Shown here: one piece after another, positions 1-7,824 of the stretch
How the letters are laid out: the number at the start of each line of letters is the position of its first letter
Numbering within the stretch: position 1 is the stretch's first letter
From: Puniceicoccales bacterium
GTDB taxonomy: Bacteria; Verrucomicrobiota; Verrucomicrobiia; Opitutales; JAIRLG01
NCBI GenBank assembly: GCA_031255915.1
Contig: JAIRRP010000007.1
Location: forward strand, 1 to 21,271
Direction of reading: 5' to 3'
DNA: 21,271 nucleotides
Notes under the pieces: generated by a model
Databases searched by the model: none
The model's input: only the letters and a program-made list of their open reading frames with translations
What the model was told of the DNA's origin: nothing
Made by a program: the position numbers and the translations under genes

Positions 1-2279
1 CGGTTGTAGCCGATCTTCAGCTTGCGCTGAAGGAACGAAGTCGAGGCATGTTGGTGAGAACGAATGATGTCGAGTGCCTGTGGGATAAGCTCATCCTCCC
101 ACTTTTCACCGGTTTCTGCATCCGTATCCCCTCCGGATTCGATTTGTTTCTGGACTTCCTGAGCATAGGTCGGTTCTCCATTTTTTTCGCATAGAAACTC
201 GACCATATGGGTAATTTCTTCATCGGAAACCAGGGCTCCCTGGGCCCGCAGAATTCCGAGCGGCCCCGGAGTCGAGACCAGCATATCGCCGTAGCCCAGC
301 AACATCTCCGCTCCACCGCTGTCCAGAATCGTGCGACTGTCCACTTTGGAGGCCACTTTAAAGGCGATGCGGCAGGGAAGATTGGCCTTGATGATGCCGG
401 TGATGACATTGACCGATGGCCGCTGTGTCGCGAGGATCAGATGAATACCCGCCGCCCGGGCGAGTTGGGCCAATCGGGCGATACCGGTCTCGATGTCAGC
501 CGGTGCGACCATCATCAGATCGGCGATTTCATCGATGATGCAGACGATGTAGGGAAGCTTTTTTTCCGGAAGGGTCGTTTCGGAAACCTCTTGCGCATCC
601 ATCTGATGAACCGCCTGGCGTTCTTCGGCCGAAAGTTCCTGGTCTAAAACCGCAGCCGCTTCCTGTGCTTCTCGGTTTTTCAGGATTTTAGCATTGAATC
701 CTGCGATATTGCGGACACCGGCTTTGGCAAAAATATGGTAGCGGTGTTCCATCTCGCCGATGAGCCAATTCAGTGCATTGGGAACCTTTTTGGGATCGGT
801 GACCACCGGGATGAGCATGTGCGGCAAACGGTTATAGCACTGCATTTCGACGATTTTGGGGTCGACCATGATAAAGCGCAGGTCGTCCGGTGTAGCGTGG
901 TACAAAAGTGAGGCGATAATGGCGTTGAGGCAGACGGTTTTCCCGGCACCGGTCGCTCCGGCAATGAGCAGGTGCGGCATGCGGGCAAGGTCCTGGATCA
1001 ATGGTTCTCCGGTGACAGTTCTCCCGAGAACGACCGGGATGTCGGCCTTATTCTGCGACCACTCCACCGAACAGAGAATCTCGCGGAGACGGACGGTGAT
1101 GGCATTATGGTTGGGAATCTCTATACCGACGCAGCTCTTACCGGGTACCGGTGCGAGGATGCGGACAGAACGTGCGGCGAGATTCAGAGCTATGTTTTTA
1201 TCCAGGCTGAGAATCTTCTCGACGCGAACGCCAACTTCTGGCGTGACGTCATAGCGCGTGATGACCGGGCCTCGATGGATTTCTCCGGGATGGACCGTTA
1301 CGCCGAACTGGGCGAGCGTCTGGATGAGTTTATCCGAGACATCGGAATAATTTTCCGATGAGACCATATTCGTATCTCCTCTTTCGAGGAGATCCAATGG
1401 AGGAAATATGTAGTTGCCGCAGCGTCGCGGTGGGCGGACGGGTTTGCCGGAAGTCGATGGGGTACTTTCCTTTTCTGCTGGATGGCGTTCCATAGGTGTT
1501 GGCAAAGTAACATTGGGTTCGGATGAGCCCCTGGAGGTCGTCGCAGTGTTATGCTCGGCGGTTACTTTCTTTAGGGGAGAGGAGGGTTTTCGCCGGAAAC
1601 ATTTTCGGGTGAAGAAGGTCATTAGGGCAATCCAGCGGCTGAGAATCCACCATAAACCTATACACAGTTGATACATTTGAATCCCGCGCTTATGGAAAAT
1701 AGTCCCTAGGGAAGATTCGCGGGAAAAAATAATGAAGATGGAGGCGATGCCCAGGGAGAGGAAGGCAGACCAGGTGCCGACGATGCCCAGAGCCTGGAGG
1801 CAATGCGGCTCGAGAAGGTGGCCGTAAATACCTCCTAACCCGGTGCTAAGGTGCGTCTTTAGCCAAGATGTGGCGGAGAGCGTATGCGTCCCTTCGTATA
1901 ATGTCCCCAGGACAGAGGTGCAGGATAGGGCGATAAGGGTTGCGGGCAGACGTATCCATCCCCAGCACTTTCCACGGGTCAGGAGCGGTCGTAGGCCGTA
2001 CCAAATACCAATCGCGATGAGCAATGTCCAGGCAAGGCCAAAAATCCTCAATCCCCAGATGTAACAGAAGCTGCCCAAAGTCCCCATGAGGCTTTCATGG
2101 GGATGTTGCGTGACGGCTGTCGTCACGAAGCGGCTGTATTGGGGCTGAAATTCCACAAGGGCGATACCCCCAAGTATGGCCATGAGCAGAACAATACTGC
2201 TCCCGATGTGGCGAAATACCGTACGCCTTAGGGCGTTGGGAGTCACCTGCGAAGTCTCTTTTTTTGCGGCTTCTCTCAC
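1..2279 (-). CDS. ftsK: FtsK/SpoIIIE-type DNA translocase (3' end cut by window edge)
   Basis: Membrane-anchored, ATP-driven DNA pump that clears chromosome termini from the division septum. The frame is open from GTG at 2279 to the left edge, about 759 residues. It has four or five hydrophobic segments in roughly the first 210 residues and a basic/Pro-rich linker. The alpha/beta region contains the family motif LAPVPGKSCVGIEIPN. A Walker A (GATGAGKT, about residues 441-448), a Walker B (IIDEIADLMM, about 581-590) and the sensor segment MLLGYGDMLVSTPG (about 659) follow. The edge lies inside the DNA-reading gamma winged helix (ELIPQALDIIRS onward), so only the last few dozen residues are missing. 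The linker is much shorter than in E. coli FtsK, closer to SpoIIIE/SftA length. The start is uncertain: a second in-frame GTG lies at 2246, and neither has a strong Shine-Dalgarno. Many antisense open frames here are shadows. Confidence 0.95.
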   Translation of the reverse strand, partial: MREAAKKETSQVTPNALRRTVFRHIGSSIVLLMAILGGIALVEFQPQYSRFVTTAVTQHPHESLMGTLGSFCYIWGLRIFGLAWTLLIAIGIWYGLRPLLTRGKCWGWIRLPATLIALSCTSVLGTLYEGTHTLSATSWLKTHLSTGLGGIYGHLLEPHCLQALGIVGTWSAFLSLGIASIFIIFSRESSLGTIFHKRGIQMYQLCIGLWWILSRWIALMTFFTRKCFRRKPSSPLKKVTAEHNTATTSRGSSEPNVTLPTPMERHPAEKESTPSTSGKPVRPPRRCGNYIFPPLDLLERGDTNMVSSENYSDVSDKLIQTLAQFGVTVHPGEIHRGPVITRYDVTPEVGVRVEKILSLDKNIALNLAARSVRILAPVPGKSCVGIEIPNHNAITVRLREILCSVEWSQNKADIPVVLGRTVTGEPLIQDLARMPHLLIAGATGAGKTVCLNAIIASLLYHATPDDLRFIMVDPKIVEMQCYNRLPHMLIPVVTDPKKVPNALNWLIGEMEHRYHIFAKAGVRNIAGFNAKILKNREAQEAAAVLDQELSAEERQAVHQMDAQEVSETTLPEKKLPYIVCIIDEIADLMMVAPADIETGIARLAQLARAAGIHLILATQRPSVNVITGIIKANLPCRIAFKVASKVDSRTILDSGGAEMLLGYGDMLVSTPGPLGILRAQGALVSDEEITHMVEFLCEKNGEPTYAQEVQKQIESGGDTDAETGEKWEDELIPQALDIIRSHQHASTSFLQRKLKIGYN

Positions 2280-2398
2280 GGGAAATTTAAAGTGAGGTAT
2301 TTCTTTCGGCTGTCAAATGTGTTGGATTCAGTTTTGTCGAAGCGCGGATCGATTTATTCTTGAACGGGCGGTTAAAATGAATTCCGTTGGCCATATTC

Positions 2399-2475
2399 GG
2401 GGGATTAGCTCAGTTGGTTAGAGCGCTTGCATGACACGCAAGAGGTCACTGGTTCGAGTCCAGTATCTCCCACCA
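2399..2475 (+). tRNA. tRNA-Val (anticodon GAC)
   Basis: A full cloverleaf can be drawn. The acceptor stem GGGGGAT pairs with ATCTCCC (one G-T pair), the D arm starts TAGCTCAG, and the anticodon stem is CTTGC/GCAAG around loop ATGACAC, giving anticodon GAC (valine). The T arm is ACTGG-TTCGAGT-CCAGT, followed by discriminator A and an encoded CCA at 2473-2475. TAAAAT at 2373-2378 lies about 20 bases upstream and could be the -10 box, but no convincing -35 box is visible. Confidence 0.96.
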
Positions 2476-2632
2476 TTGATACTTAGGTATCGTGAAATCC
2501 CTATGGATGTTCTCGAAGATTGAGAGCGAAGTTCCGAAAAGCATGGCGAGCTATGATCCGCCAAAATGCTGATGGAGTATGCTCACCGAGTTTCTTGATG
2601 ATGCCTTCGGGGATACGGCGTAGTTTTGGGTC

Positions 2633-2707
2633 GGCTGTCTTTGGATTTCGAAGAAATCGCTCACTTTGTGAGCTACAACAGGCTGGTAGCCTGTTGCAAA
2701 GACAGCC
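2633..2707. repeat. Cloverleaf-like palindromic element A
   Basis: An outer perfect 11-bp stem (GGCTGTCTTTG at 2633-2643 with CAAAGACAGCC at 2697-2707) encloses three perfect hairpins. These are GATTTC-GAA-GAAATC (2644-2658), GCTCAC-TTT-GTGAGC (2659-2673) and a 9-bp stem CAACAGGCT-GGT-AGCCTGTTG (2676-2696). Only two bases (2674-2675) stay unpaired at the junction. All three loops are three bases long. It could act as folded single-stranded DNA (REP/transposon-like) or as RNA. The function is unknown. Confidence 0.85.
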
Positions 2708-2748
2708 AAGGGAATGCCAGAACATTGGGGCGTCTCCATCTGACCGGC

Positions 2749-2856
2749 GGGTTGACCGCCTTTAAGTCCTTCGGGCTTGCCCGCTGCGCGGGCCCGTGCC
2801 GTACCCACTGCGTGCCGGGAGGCACGCAGTGGGCACGGCACAAAGGCGGTCAACCC
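2749..2856. repeat. Cloverleaf-like palindromic element B
   Basis: An outer perfect 15-bp stem (GGGTTGACCGCCTTT at 2749-2763 with AAAGGCGGTCAACCC at 2842-2856) encloses three hairpins. They are AAGTCC-TTC-GGGCTT (2764-2778, one T-G pair), GCCCGC-TGC-GCGGGC (2779-2793), and a 21-bp stem (2796-2816 with 2821-2841, one A-C mismatch, four-base loop). The junction has the same spacing as element A: 0, 0, 2 and 0 unpaired bases. The sequence is unrelated to A and far more GC-rich. Each strand gains one wobble pair and one mismatch, so the imperfections do not show which strand folds. Confidence 0.85.
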
Positions 2857-2943
2857 AATTACCTGAAACTTGAGCACCATTGCCCTGTCAAAATTAAAAA
2901 AACCAGTTGCCCAGAAAAATTTTATGATTAGACGTCATGCTCT

Positions 2944-3297
2944 ATGGAGAAGAGCTGTCATTCTCTACTTTTGGGCTCTAGCATTTTTTTAGAGCTATCG
3001 CGGATAGCCTTTAATGCCGTACTTTGTGCGGTCGTGGGTTATGCGGTTGCTTGGGAAGGACGTACCGTCCTGCATTCGGTACAAGCTATACCACAAGTGT
3101 GGTTTCCATGTGTCATCATCGCCAATATAATTTATTGTGGGCTTTATATTTTCGATATTTTTAGCCATTACGTGTGCCCATGGAAATGGTTACTCTATGT
3201 CCTAAGGCTTAAGCTTTGGCTTATCATGACGATCTTTTGTAGTATCCTCACCTACTACGTCACCAGGGTGCTCGTATCTCTTAGGTCCCATGGCTGA
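2944..3297 (+). CDS. Small hypothetical membrane protein
   Basis: An open frame of 117 residues with three or four strongly hydrophobic stretches (about residues 14-36, 50-72, 80-100 and 98-112), so probably an integral membrane protein. I do not recognise the family. Its stop lies two bases from the stop of lpxK on the other strand, a tight convergent arrangement that suggests a real gene end. There is no clear Shine-Dalgarno before the ATG. The gene follows directly after the palindromic region, so it may be accessory. The hydrophobic composition makes an accidental frame less likely but does not exclude it. Confidence 0.5.
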   Translation: MEKSCHSLLLGSSIFLELSRIAFNAVLCAVVGYAVAWEGRTVLHSVQAIPQVWFPCVIIANIIYCGLYIFDIFSHYVCPWKWLLYVLRLKLWLIMTIFCSILTYYVTRVLVSLRSHG

Positions 3298-3299
3298 GC

Positions 3300-4538
3300 T
3301 TATGCCTTCGGGAACAGAGGACTTCGCAGAGAGGGCAAGAAATTGTACAGCACTTTTTCAAAATCTTGGGAGTCTGGAAAAATAGCAATTTCGATACGAA
3401 GATAATAGAGCGGAGCGGTGAATGGAAAATCCTTACGGATCCGAACGGAGTCCTTCTCGGTCGTGATGACGGCATCGATGGGGTTCAGTTGGGCACGACC
3501 ATTGAAGCGCGTCAGGTCGTCTACGGTAAAGAGATGGTGATCAGAAAATCGCTGATGGTAGGTGATTTGTGCCCCTAATTCTGTCAGGAAATGCTCAAAA
3601 CTGTCCGGACGAGCAATACCACTCAGAACAGCGACGCGTTTCCCTATGATCCATTGGAGTAATTCCTGGTGACCATCCGCATGCCGGATGAAGTATTTCG
3701 GCCGGTGGCAGCATTCGATGATCGGTGCATGAAAGTTATGGGCCCGGAGACGTTGTTTCATGGCTTCATCTGGGCGTCCATCGGATTTCGTCAGTAGGAT
3801 ACAAGAGGCACGTCGGATGTGCTCTACGGGTTCTCGCAGGATCCCTCTGGGTAGGAGATATTGCTTATCGAGGGGTTGCGTCTTATCGATGAGCGTACAG
3901 TGAAAATGACCTTTGAGGGGAAGGTATTGCATGCCGTCGTCGAGTACAAGCACATCGGCTCTCAATTTGCGTATGGCGTATTGTCCGGCTTTGACGCGAT
4001 CTTTGTCGACCAGGACGCTCACGCCGGGAAGGTTTTGGGCGAGCATATAGGGCTCATCTCCTGCATCGGCCGGCGAGAGATAGACGTGCTTCCCATCGCT
4101 GACGATTTTCGGTGGCCTGGGAATTTGGTGCGTCAGCCAGCGCCAGAATCGTGAAAATAGAGGTTCTCGGCGGCTTTTGTATCCGCGGCTGAGTATCGCT
4201 ACGCGACGGCCATTGGTGTGGAGAAATCGCGCGATATATTCTGTGACGGGCGTTTTTCCGGTGCCGCCAACGGTGAGGTTACCAACGACGATAACGGGAC
4301 AACCTAACGTGGTGGGACAGCAATAGCGATGGCGGTAGAGAAAGAGTCGCAGTTCTACCATCCAGCCGAATAGAAATGATAATGGGTAGAGGCAAGCGGC
4401 CAGGACTTTGGCCTTGCGGTCGTATCGTCGGTCGTAAAGTACATCGGACATAAAGACCTCCCAACGGTCAAAGCGACGCATCCAGCGCTTTTTTTGGCGT
4501 TGAAGGCTATAGCGTATGCGTCTCAAAAGCCGGAACAT
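3300..4538 (-). CDS. lpxK: Tetraacyldisaccharide 4'-kinase (lipid A synthesis)
   Basis: Phosphorylates the 4' position of the lipid A disaccharide precursor at the inner face of the inner membrane. It is 412 residues, longer than the usual 320-350. A basic N-terminal segment is followed by a hydrophobic membrane anchor (about 46-67), then the family P-loop GNLTVGGTGKTP (86-97), LSRGY (116-120), GDEPYMLA (about 160-167) and the DDGMQ motif (200-204; DDGFQ in most homologues). The extra length is mostly the N-terminal 30 residues. An alternative start is Met30, but the charged segment before it may be genuine. The start overlaps the end of holA by 16 bases, so the two are probably co-transcribed and translationally coupled. 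Confidence 0.93.
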   Translation of the reverse strand: MFRLLRRIRYSLQRQKKRWMRRFDRWEVFMSDVLYDRRYDRKAKVLAACLYPLSFLFGWMVELRLFLYRHRYCCPTTLGCPVIVVGNLTVGGTGKTPVTEYIARFLHTNGRRVAILSRGYKSRREPLFSRFWRWLTHQIPRPPKIVSDGKHVYLSPADAGDEPYMLAQNLPGVSVLVDKDRVKAGQYAIRKLRADVLVLDDGMQYLPLKGHFHCTLIDKTQPLDKQYLLPRGILREPVEHIRRASCILLTKSDGRPDEAMKQRLRAHNFHAPIIECCHRPKYFIRHADGHQELLQWIIGKRVAVLSGIARPDSFEHFLTELGAQITYHQRFSDHHLFTVDDLTRFNGRAQLNPIDAVITTEKDSVRIRKDFPFTAPLYYLRIEIAIFPDSQDFEKVLYNFLPSLRSPLFPKA

Positions 4539-5626
4539 AACGAGGAGGATCGGGCCAATGGGCCATATCGGAAAAGCTCTTCCATGATGCTTGCCGTGTG
4601 GTCGTGGAAGCGAATCATTTTGAACAGGATCTCCGTGAACTTTTTTTGAAAGCGGAGCAATACCTCCAAGGGAAAATGGGTGACCTCTTTGGCTAGGCGC
4701 GAGAGGTACCAGAAATTTTGCTGAAAGATGTGGAAACTACTTTTTTCCTCCTGGGAAAAGAGCGAGCTGTACTGGGCCGCTAATTGTTCCCATTCCGATT
4801 TGGAGAGGCGTTGCTGCCGCAGGTGCAATTCTCCTGTTTCGACGAAATAGCGAAGCGCGATCATCAGGCGATTGCGGTGCTGCAGGGCACTGAGCAGAGG
4901 TCGTGCTTCCTTATGGTAAATGAAATAGCGCCGCAATCCCTGAAGCGCCGTCTCTAGATCGGCCGAATAAAAGAGGTCTACGGCTTCGAAAAATTCACCG
5001 GGGATGAGTTCAGGTACGAGTTTTTGGATTTCCTGTAGGGTGATATGGCCATTAATGCCGATGTAGAGCGAAAGTTTTTCGATCTCCTGCGAGAGTGCCT
5101 GTCGAGAAAATCCTACCCGGTGACACAGTAATTCTAGCGCTTCCTCATCAATCGTGATGGAATGCTGTTGGCAGGTTTTGCGTACCCAGGGCAGGAGCTC
5201 GGTGGATGTTTTTGCCTCGGGGAAGAATTCGGAATGGCCCAAGCTGTCGAGTTGCTTGAAGATTTTAGTCCGTCGGTCGACGGGACAGGCCGATAAGATG
5301 CAAATCATCTCTTCGGCATGTTGCCATGAAGAGAGAAATGTCTCGATGGCTTCACGGACTACTTCGGAGCGACCGGTTGGCGTATCGGCGAGAAAGTCGA
5401 TGTGCCGGAGCCAGAGGACACGACGGGGGGAAAAAAGGTCCCGATAGCGCATGGCGTTCTGGGCCTCCCAAAGGCAACGTTCCGCGTCGGCTATCGCCGT
5501 TCCTTGCGGCTGGAAAATTTCCACCGTATAGGTGTCTTGTGTAAAGGTATTCGCCACTTCTTGTGCGCGCTGCTGAATCGCGTAGGCATCGTTCCCGTAT
5601 AGGAAGTAAAACCGTCCAGATTCCAT
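4523..5626 (-). CDS. holA: DNA polymerase III delta subunit
   Basis: Clamp-loader subunit that opens the beta sliding clamp. The 367-residue length fits the family (about 330-350). The N-terminus MESGRFYFLYGNDAYAIQQ matches the HolA opening in which FYFLYGND occupies the vestigial nucleotide site without a P-loop. Further on, RRVLWLRHIDFL and ICILSACPVDRRTKIFKQL match the AAA-like core. The segment with WVRKTCQQHSITIDEEALELLCHRVG is typical of domain II, and the helical collar domain forms the rest. It lies 21 bases downstream of the DUF502 gene and overlaps lpxK. Sequence identity in this family is low, so the call rests on the overall pattern. Confidence 0.87.
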   Translation of the reverse strand: MESGRFYFLYGNDAYAIQQRAQEVANTFTQDTYTVEIFQPQGTAIADAERCLWEAQNAMRYRDLFSPRRVLWLRHIDFLADTPTGRSEVVREAIETFLSSWQHAEEMICILSACPVDRRTKIFKQLDSLGHSEFFPEAKTSTELLPWVRKTCQQHSITIDEEALELLCHRVGFSRQALSQEIEKLSLYIGINGHITLQEIQKLVPELIPGEFFEAVDLFYSADLETALQGLRRYFIYHKEARPLLSALQHRNRLMIALRYFVETGELHLRQQRLSKSEWEQLAAQYSSLFSQEEKSSFHIFQQNFWYLSRLAKEVTHFPLEVLLRFQKKFTEILFKMIRFHDHTASIMEELFRYGPLARSSSLCSGF

Positions 5627-5647
5627 AGATTATCAATGGCGGATATT

Positions 5648-6292
5648 TTAACGTGCCTTGGCGGGAGTAGTGGTTTTATCGGGTGGATTGACGACGCCGC
5701 CGGAAATGATCATTTTCATCCCATCGGTGACACTCATGTCGAGCTCAATGATATCTTTTTTGGGTATGAGTAAGAGGAATCCCGTCGTGGGATTCGGGGT
5801 TGTGGGCAGGAAAATATTGACGACTTCTTCGCGCGTTTTGGTCTGGACTTCCCCCTGGGTTTCACTGGTCAGGAAACCTATGGCATAGCACCCCTTATGG
5901 GGGAATTCCACCAGAACGGTTTTATTGAAAATCGAAGCGCTGTTCTGACGGAATGTATCGACGATTTGTTTGACCGTTTTATAGATGATGTTGATAAAGG
6001 GAAGCTTTGCAATGATCTGCTCGAAGAGCCGAATCATCCAGCGACCAAACATATAGGTCGAAAGATGGCCGAGTTCCGCAATGAGTAGAAAGAGAAGGAG
6101 GAGTATCGCCGTATAGATCCCCATCGCCAAGACGCTGTTTTCTGGAACCGAGATATGGAATACCTTGAGCAGCAGCTGGCATAATGGCAGGCCGGCATTT
6201 TTCAGAAGAAAATCAATGATGAAGAGCGTGACGATGACGGGCAGCAGGACGAAAATACCCGTGAAGAAAGCATTCCGCAAGGATTTGAACAT
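5648..6292 (-). CDS. DUF502 family membrane protein
   Basis: 214 residues. The N-terminus MFKSLRNAFFTGIFVLLPVI, with a first membrane helix (about 9-29) and a second (about 55-77), is typical of DUF502. The segment LPFINIIYKTVKQIVDTF and the C-terminal soluble part with EFPHKGCYAIGFLTSE and FLPTTPNPTTGFLLLIPKKDI are the family's conserved core. The function is not known; plant relatives (LCV-like proteins) are membrane proteins. It is the first gene of the minus-strand DUF502-holA-lpxK cluster. The 185-base gap to the divergent rpmG must hold both promoters. In that gap TTGACA occurs twice on the plus strand (near 6323 and 6427), without a convincing -10 box. Confidence 0.9.
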   Translation of the reverse strand: MFKSLRNAFFTGIFVLLPVIVTLFIIDFLLKNAGLPLCQLLLKVFHISVPENSVLAMGIYTAILLLLFLLIAELGHLSTYMFGRWMIRLFEQIIAKLPFINIIYKTVKQIVDTFRQNSASIFNKTVLVEFPHKGCYAIGFLTSETQGEVQTKTREEVVNIFLPTTPNPTTGFLLLIPKKDIIELDMSVTDGMKMIISGGVVNPPDKTTTPAKAR

Positions 6293-6477
6293 GCTTCTTC
6301 ACTATGGTATTTGCTATGGCCTTTGACAAGGCGTATCTTTAAGAAATACACGAGGGACGCTATTTTGTTGGCAGAAGTTTTGCTATTTTCAGGGGCTATG
6401 GTTATGCACGTGTCTGGTTTTGTCCCTTGACAAGCCATAGGAAAGCCAGAGCGTATGCCTCATAACTCAATTAACCT

Positions 6478-6648
6478 ATGCCACGGGAACACATCATCTT
6501 AGAATGCACGGAGGCGCGGGCGGAGGGGAAGCCGGTCTCGCGTTACATGTCGTCTCGCAATAAAAAGCTGCAGACGGAACGCGTTGAGAAGAGGAAGTAC
6601 AACAAATACCTCCGGCGCCATACGCTGCACCGCGAGATCAAGAAATAG
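6478..6648 (+). CDS. rpmG: 50S ribosomal protein L33
   Basis: A 56-residue protein starting MPREHIILECTEARAEGKP and ending LRRHTLHREIKK, the L33 pattern of the large ribosomal subunit. It keeps the SRYMSSRNKK and KRKYNKYLRRHT segments that contact rRNA. It has only one cysteine (Cys10) and lacks the paired CxxC motifs, so it is the zinc-independent (C-minus) form. The start ATG follows TTAACCT with no strong Shine-Dalgarno. It is divergent from the DUF502 gene and lies 81 bases before the chosen ybeY start. Confidence 0.94.
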   Translation: MPREHIILECTEARAEGKPVSRYMSSRNKKLQTERVEKRKYNKYLRRHTLHREIKK

Positions 6649-6729
6649 GTCTGTGGCATCCAAAGGTGAGGGCCGCAGATTTGCGGGTGGTCGATGCTTG
6701 TAAGAAGTAGCTCTAGAAGTAAAGGAGGT

Positions 6730-7227
6730 ATGAGAAAAGATGCGAATTTTCGTGTCGTTGATGTCTATAGCGGATGTCGTGCCTTTGCCTTTGAAGAGGA
6801 TTCGGTGCGGCGGGTTGTGGAGGTGATCGATGCCAAGATGTCGTTTTCGATGCCGAAGGGTAATCTATCCGTAGCTTTTCTTCCGTTACGAAAACTACGT
6901 GTTTTGCACTGGAAATACCTGGCCGACGATTCTCTGACGGATGTCATGACATTTCCGGGTGATGCGAAGATGTCCTTTGCCGGGGAGATCATCGTGGCAC
7001 CGGCGTTTGCCTTGCGTCAATTAGCGCTTCACCAGACAACATTTTCGGAGGAAGTCACACTTTATCTGGTTCACGGCTACCTTCATCTCTGCGGTTTGAA
7101 TGACAAAACCGCGGATGAGTGCCAGAAAATGAGAAGTGCTGAGCAGGAATGCCTACAACTCCTGCAGAAGCATGGAGCGATGGTGGAATGTCAGTGGAAA
7201 AGGAGTGGTAAAGAAATTATGGTATGA
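6730..7227 (+). CDS. ybeY: Endoribonuclease YbeY (16S rRNA maturation)
   Basis: UPF0054-family metal-dependent RNase that acts in 16S rRNA 3' processing and ribosome quality control. 165 residues from this start. Family signatures are LTDVMTFPGD (about 69-78), GEIIVAP (about 85-91) and the metal motif HGYLHLCGLND (115-125). The usual motif is HGxLHLxGxDH; here the third histidine is replaced by Asp125, which may still bind metal and is, from memory, seen in some relatives. Start choice: an in-frame ATG at 6694 would add 12 residues, but these are partly encoded by AAAGGAGG (6721-6728), which looks like the Shine-Dalgarno for ATG 6730. The spacing is very short, so the start is not certain. 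Confidence 0.9.
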   Translation: MRKDANFRVVDVYSGCRAFAFEEDSVRRVVEVIDAKMSFSMPKGNLSVAFLPLRKLRVLHWKYLADDSLTDVMTFPGDAKMSFAGEIIVAPAFALRQLALHQTTFSEEVTLYLVHGYLHLCGLNDKTADECQKMRSAEQECLQLLQKHGAMVECQWKRSGKEIMV

Positions 7228-7353
7228 ACTCATCGGGGCGGAAAGGCCATTGCCATTGGAAGTTCTTTGTTTCCGCTGTTTCGATGGAAAGGGAATGATA
7301 AATCAGAGATACAGTAGCGATGTACATTAATCGCCAAATTTTTCCTGATGCGG

Positions 7354-7824
7354 TCAGAATTTTTCTCCCCGTTTTGGCAGAAAGCGCTCGATGACTAGCC
7401 CCAATAATCCAAAAGCACTGCTGCACCATACGCTCTGGATGAGGGCCGCCATAACATTATCAGAAATATGCAGAATATGAAGCCATTCCCATTTTATACT
7501 GCTTAATACAAGAATAATCATTACGCCTATGGCCCACCATTTCATGAATAACATGATAAACTTGACTAACATGACCGCATTTTTTTCGAGAAAACTCGGT
7601 TGTTTTATGTCCGAATCTTTATCTTCATTTTTTAATCCTGGAGCACTTTTACCGTGTTTCTCCACCCGATTCTTCAGGTTGACATCTTCGTCATAGTTAT
7701 TTCCTCTTGAACGCTTTTCCTCTACCGGGGTCTTCAGGCTATTATCCGGTTCCTGAATTTTTTCCTTATATTCATCTTCCATTGGACGATATTCCTTTAT
7801 TAGCCCTTCAGGGTCGTCGTTCAT
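7354..7824 (-). CDS. Putative membrane toxin partner of Panacea protein, unit 1
   Basis: 156 residues. Residues 1 to about 80 are hydrophilic and highly charged, with no recognisable fold. The C-terminal half has two membrane stretches: about residues 86-106, then a conserved loop HISDNVMAALIQS and a second segment SSAFGLLGLVIERFLP, ending with a basic KRGEKF tail. The C-terminal pattern ISD-V-M-x-x-x-I-Q-S...GLL recurs in both partner proteins of units 2 and 3. The start overlaps the upstream Panacea gene by ATGA (7821-7824), so the pair is translationally coupled. Small membrane-active proteins are established partners of Panacea antitoxins; toxicity here is inferred from context only. Confidence 0.72.
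   Translation of the reverse strand: MNDDPEGLIKEYRPMEDEYKEKIQEPDNSLKTPVEEKRSRGNNYDEDVNLKNRVEKHGKSAPGLKNEDKDSDIKQPSFLEKNAVMLVKFIMLFMKWWAIGVMIILVLSSIKWEWLHILHISDNVMAALIQSVWCSSAFGLLGLVIERFLPKRGEKF

Larger units (their letters stand above)
2476..2943. other. Gene-poor region with two large palindromic elements
   Basis: About 470 bases between tRNA-Val and a small membrane protein gene. Several open frames of 70-110 codons cross it on both strands, but they run through long perfect inverted repeats and show no recognisable protein pattern, so I treat them as non-coding. The two structured elements at 2633-2707 and 2749-2856 are described separately. The left part (2476-2632) and right part (2857-2943) hold nothing I can name. 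The whole stretch could be a decayed mobile or REP-like repeat insertion next to a tRNA gene. Confidence 0.6.

Noticed and set aside
17..2064. Many open frames of 70-150 codons on both strands
   Set aside because: They lie within the ftsK coding region in other frames; the ftsK frame itself is open throughout and carries all family motifs.
2633..2856. CRISPR array or retron
   Set aside because: There are no regular repeats with spacers, and no reverse transcriptase or cas gene is present in the window.
2501..2931. Overlapping open frames of 74-109 codons on both strands
   Set aside because: They read through the perfect inverted repeats of elements A and B, have no recognisable protein pattern and no ribosome binding site. 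Non-coding structure explains the sequence better.
6660..6692. Terminator after rpmG (CCGCA-GATT-TGCGG)
   Set aside because: The stem is only 5 bp and no T-run follows. It lies between rpmG and ybeY, which are likely co-transcribed.
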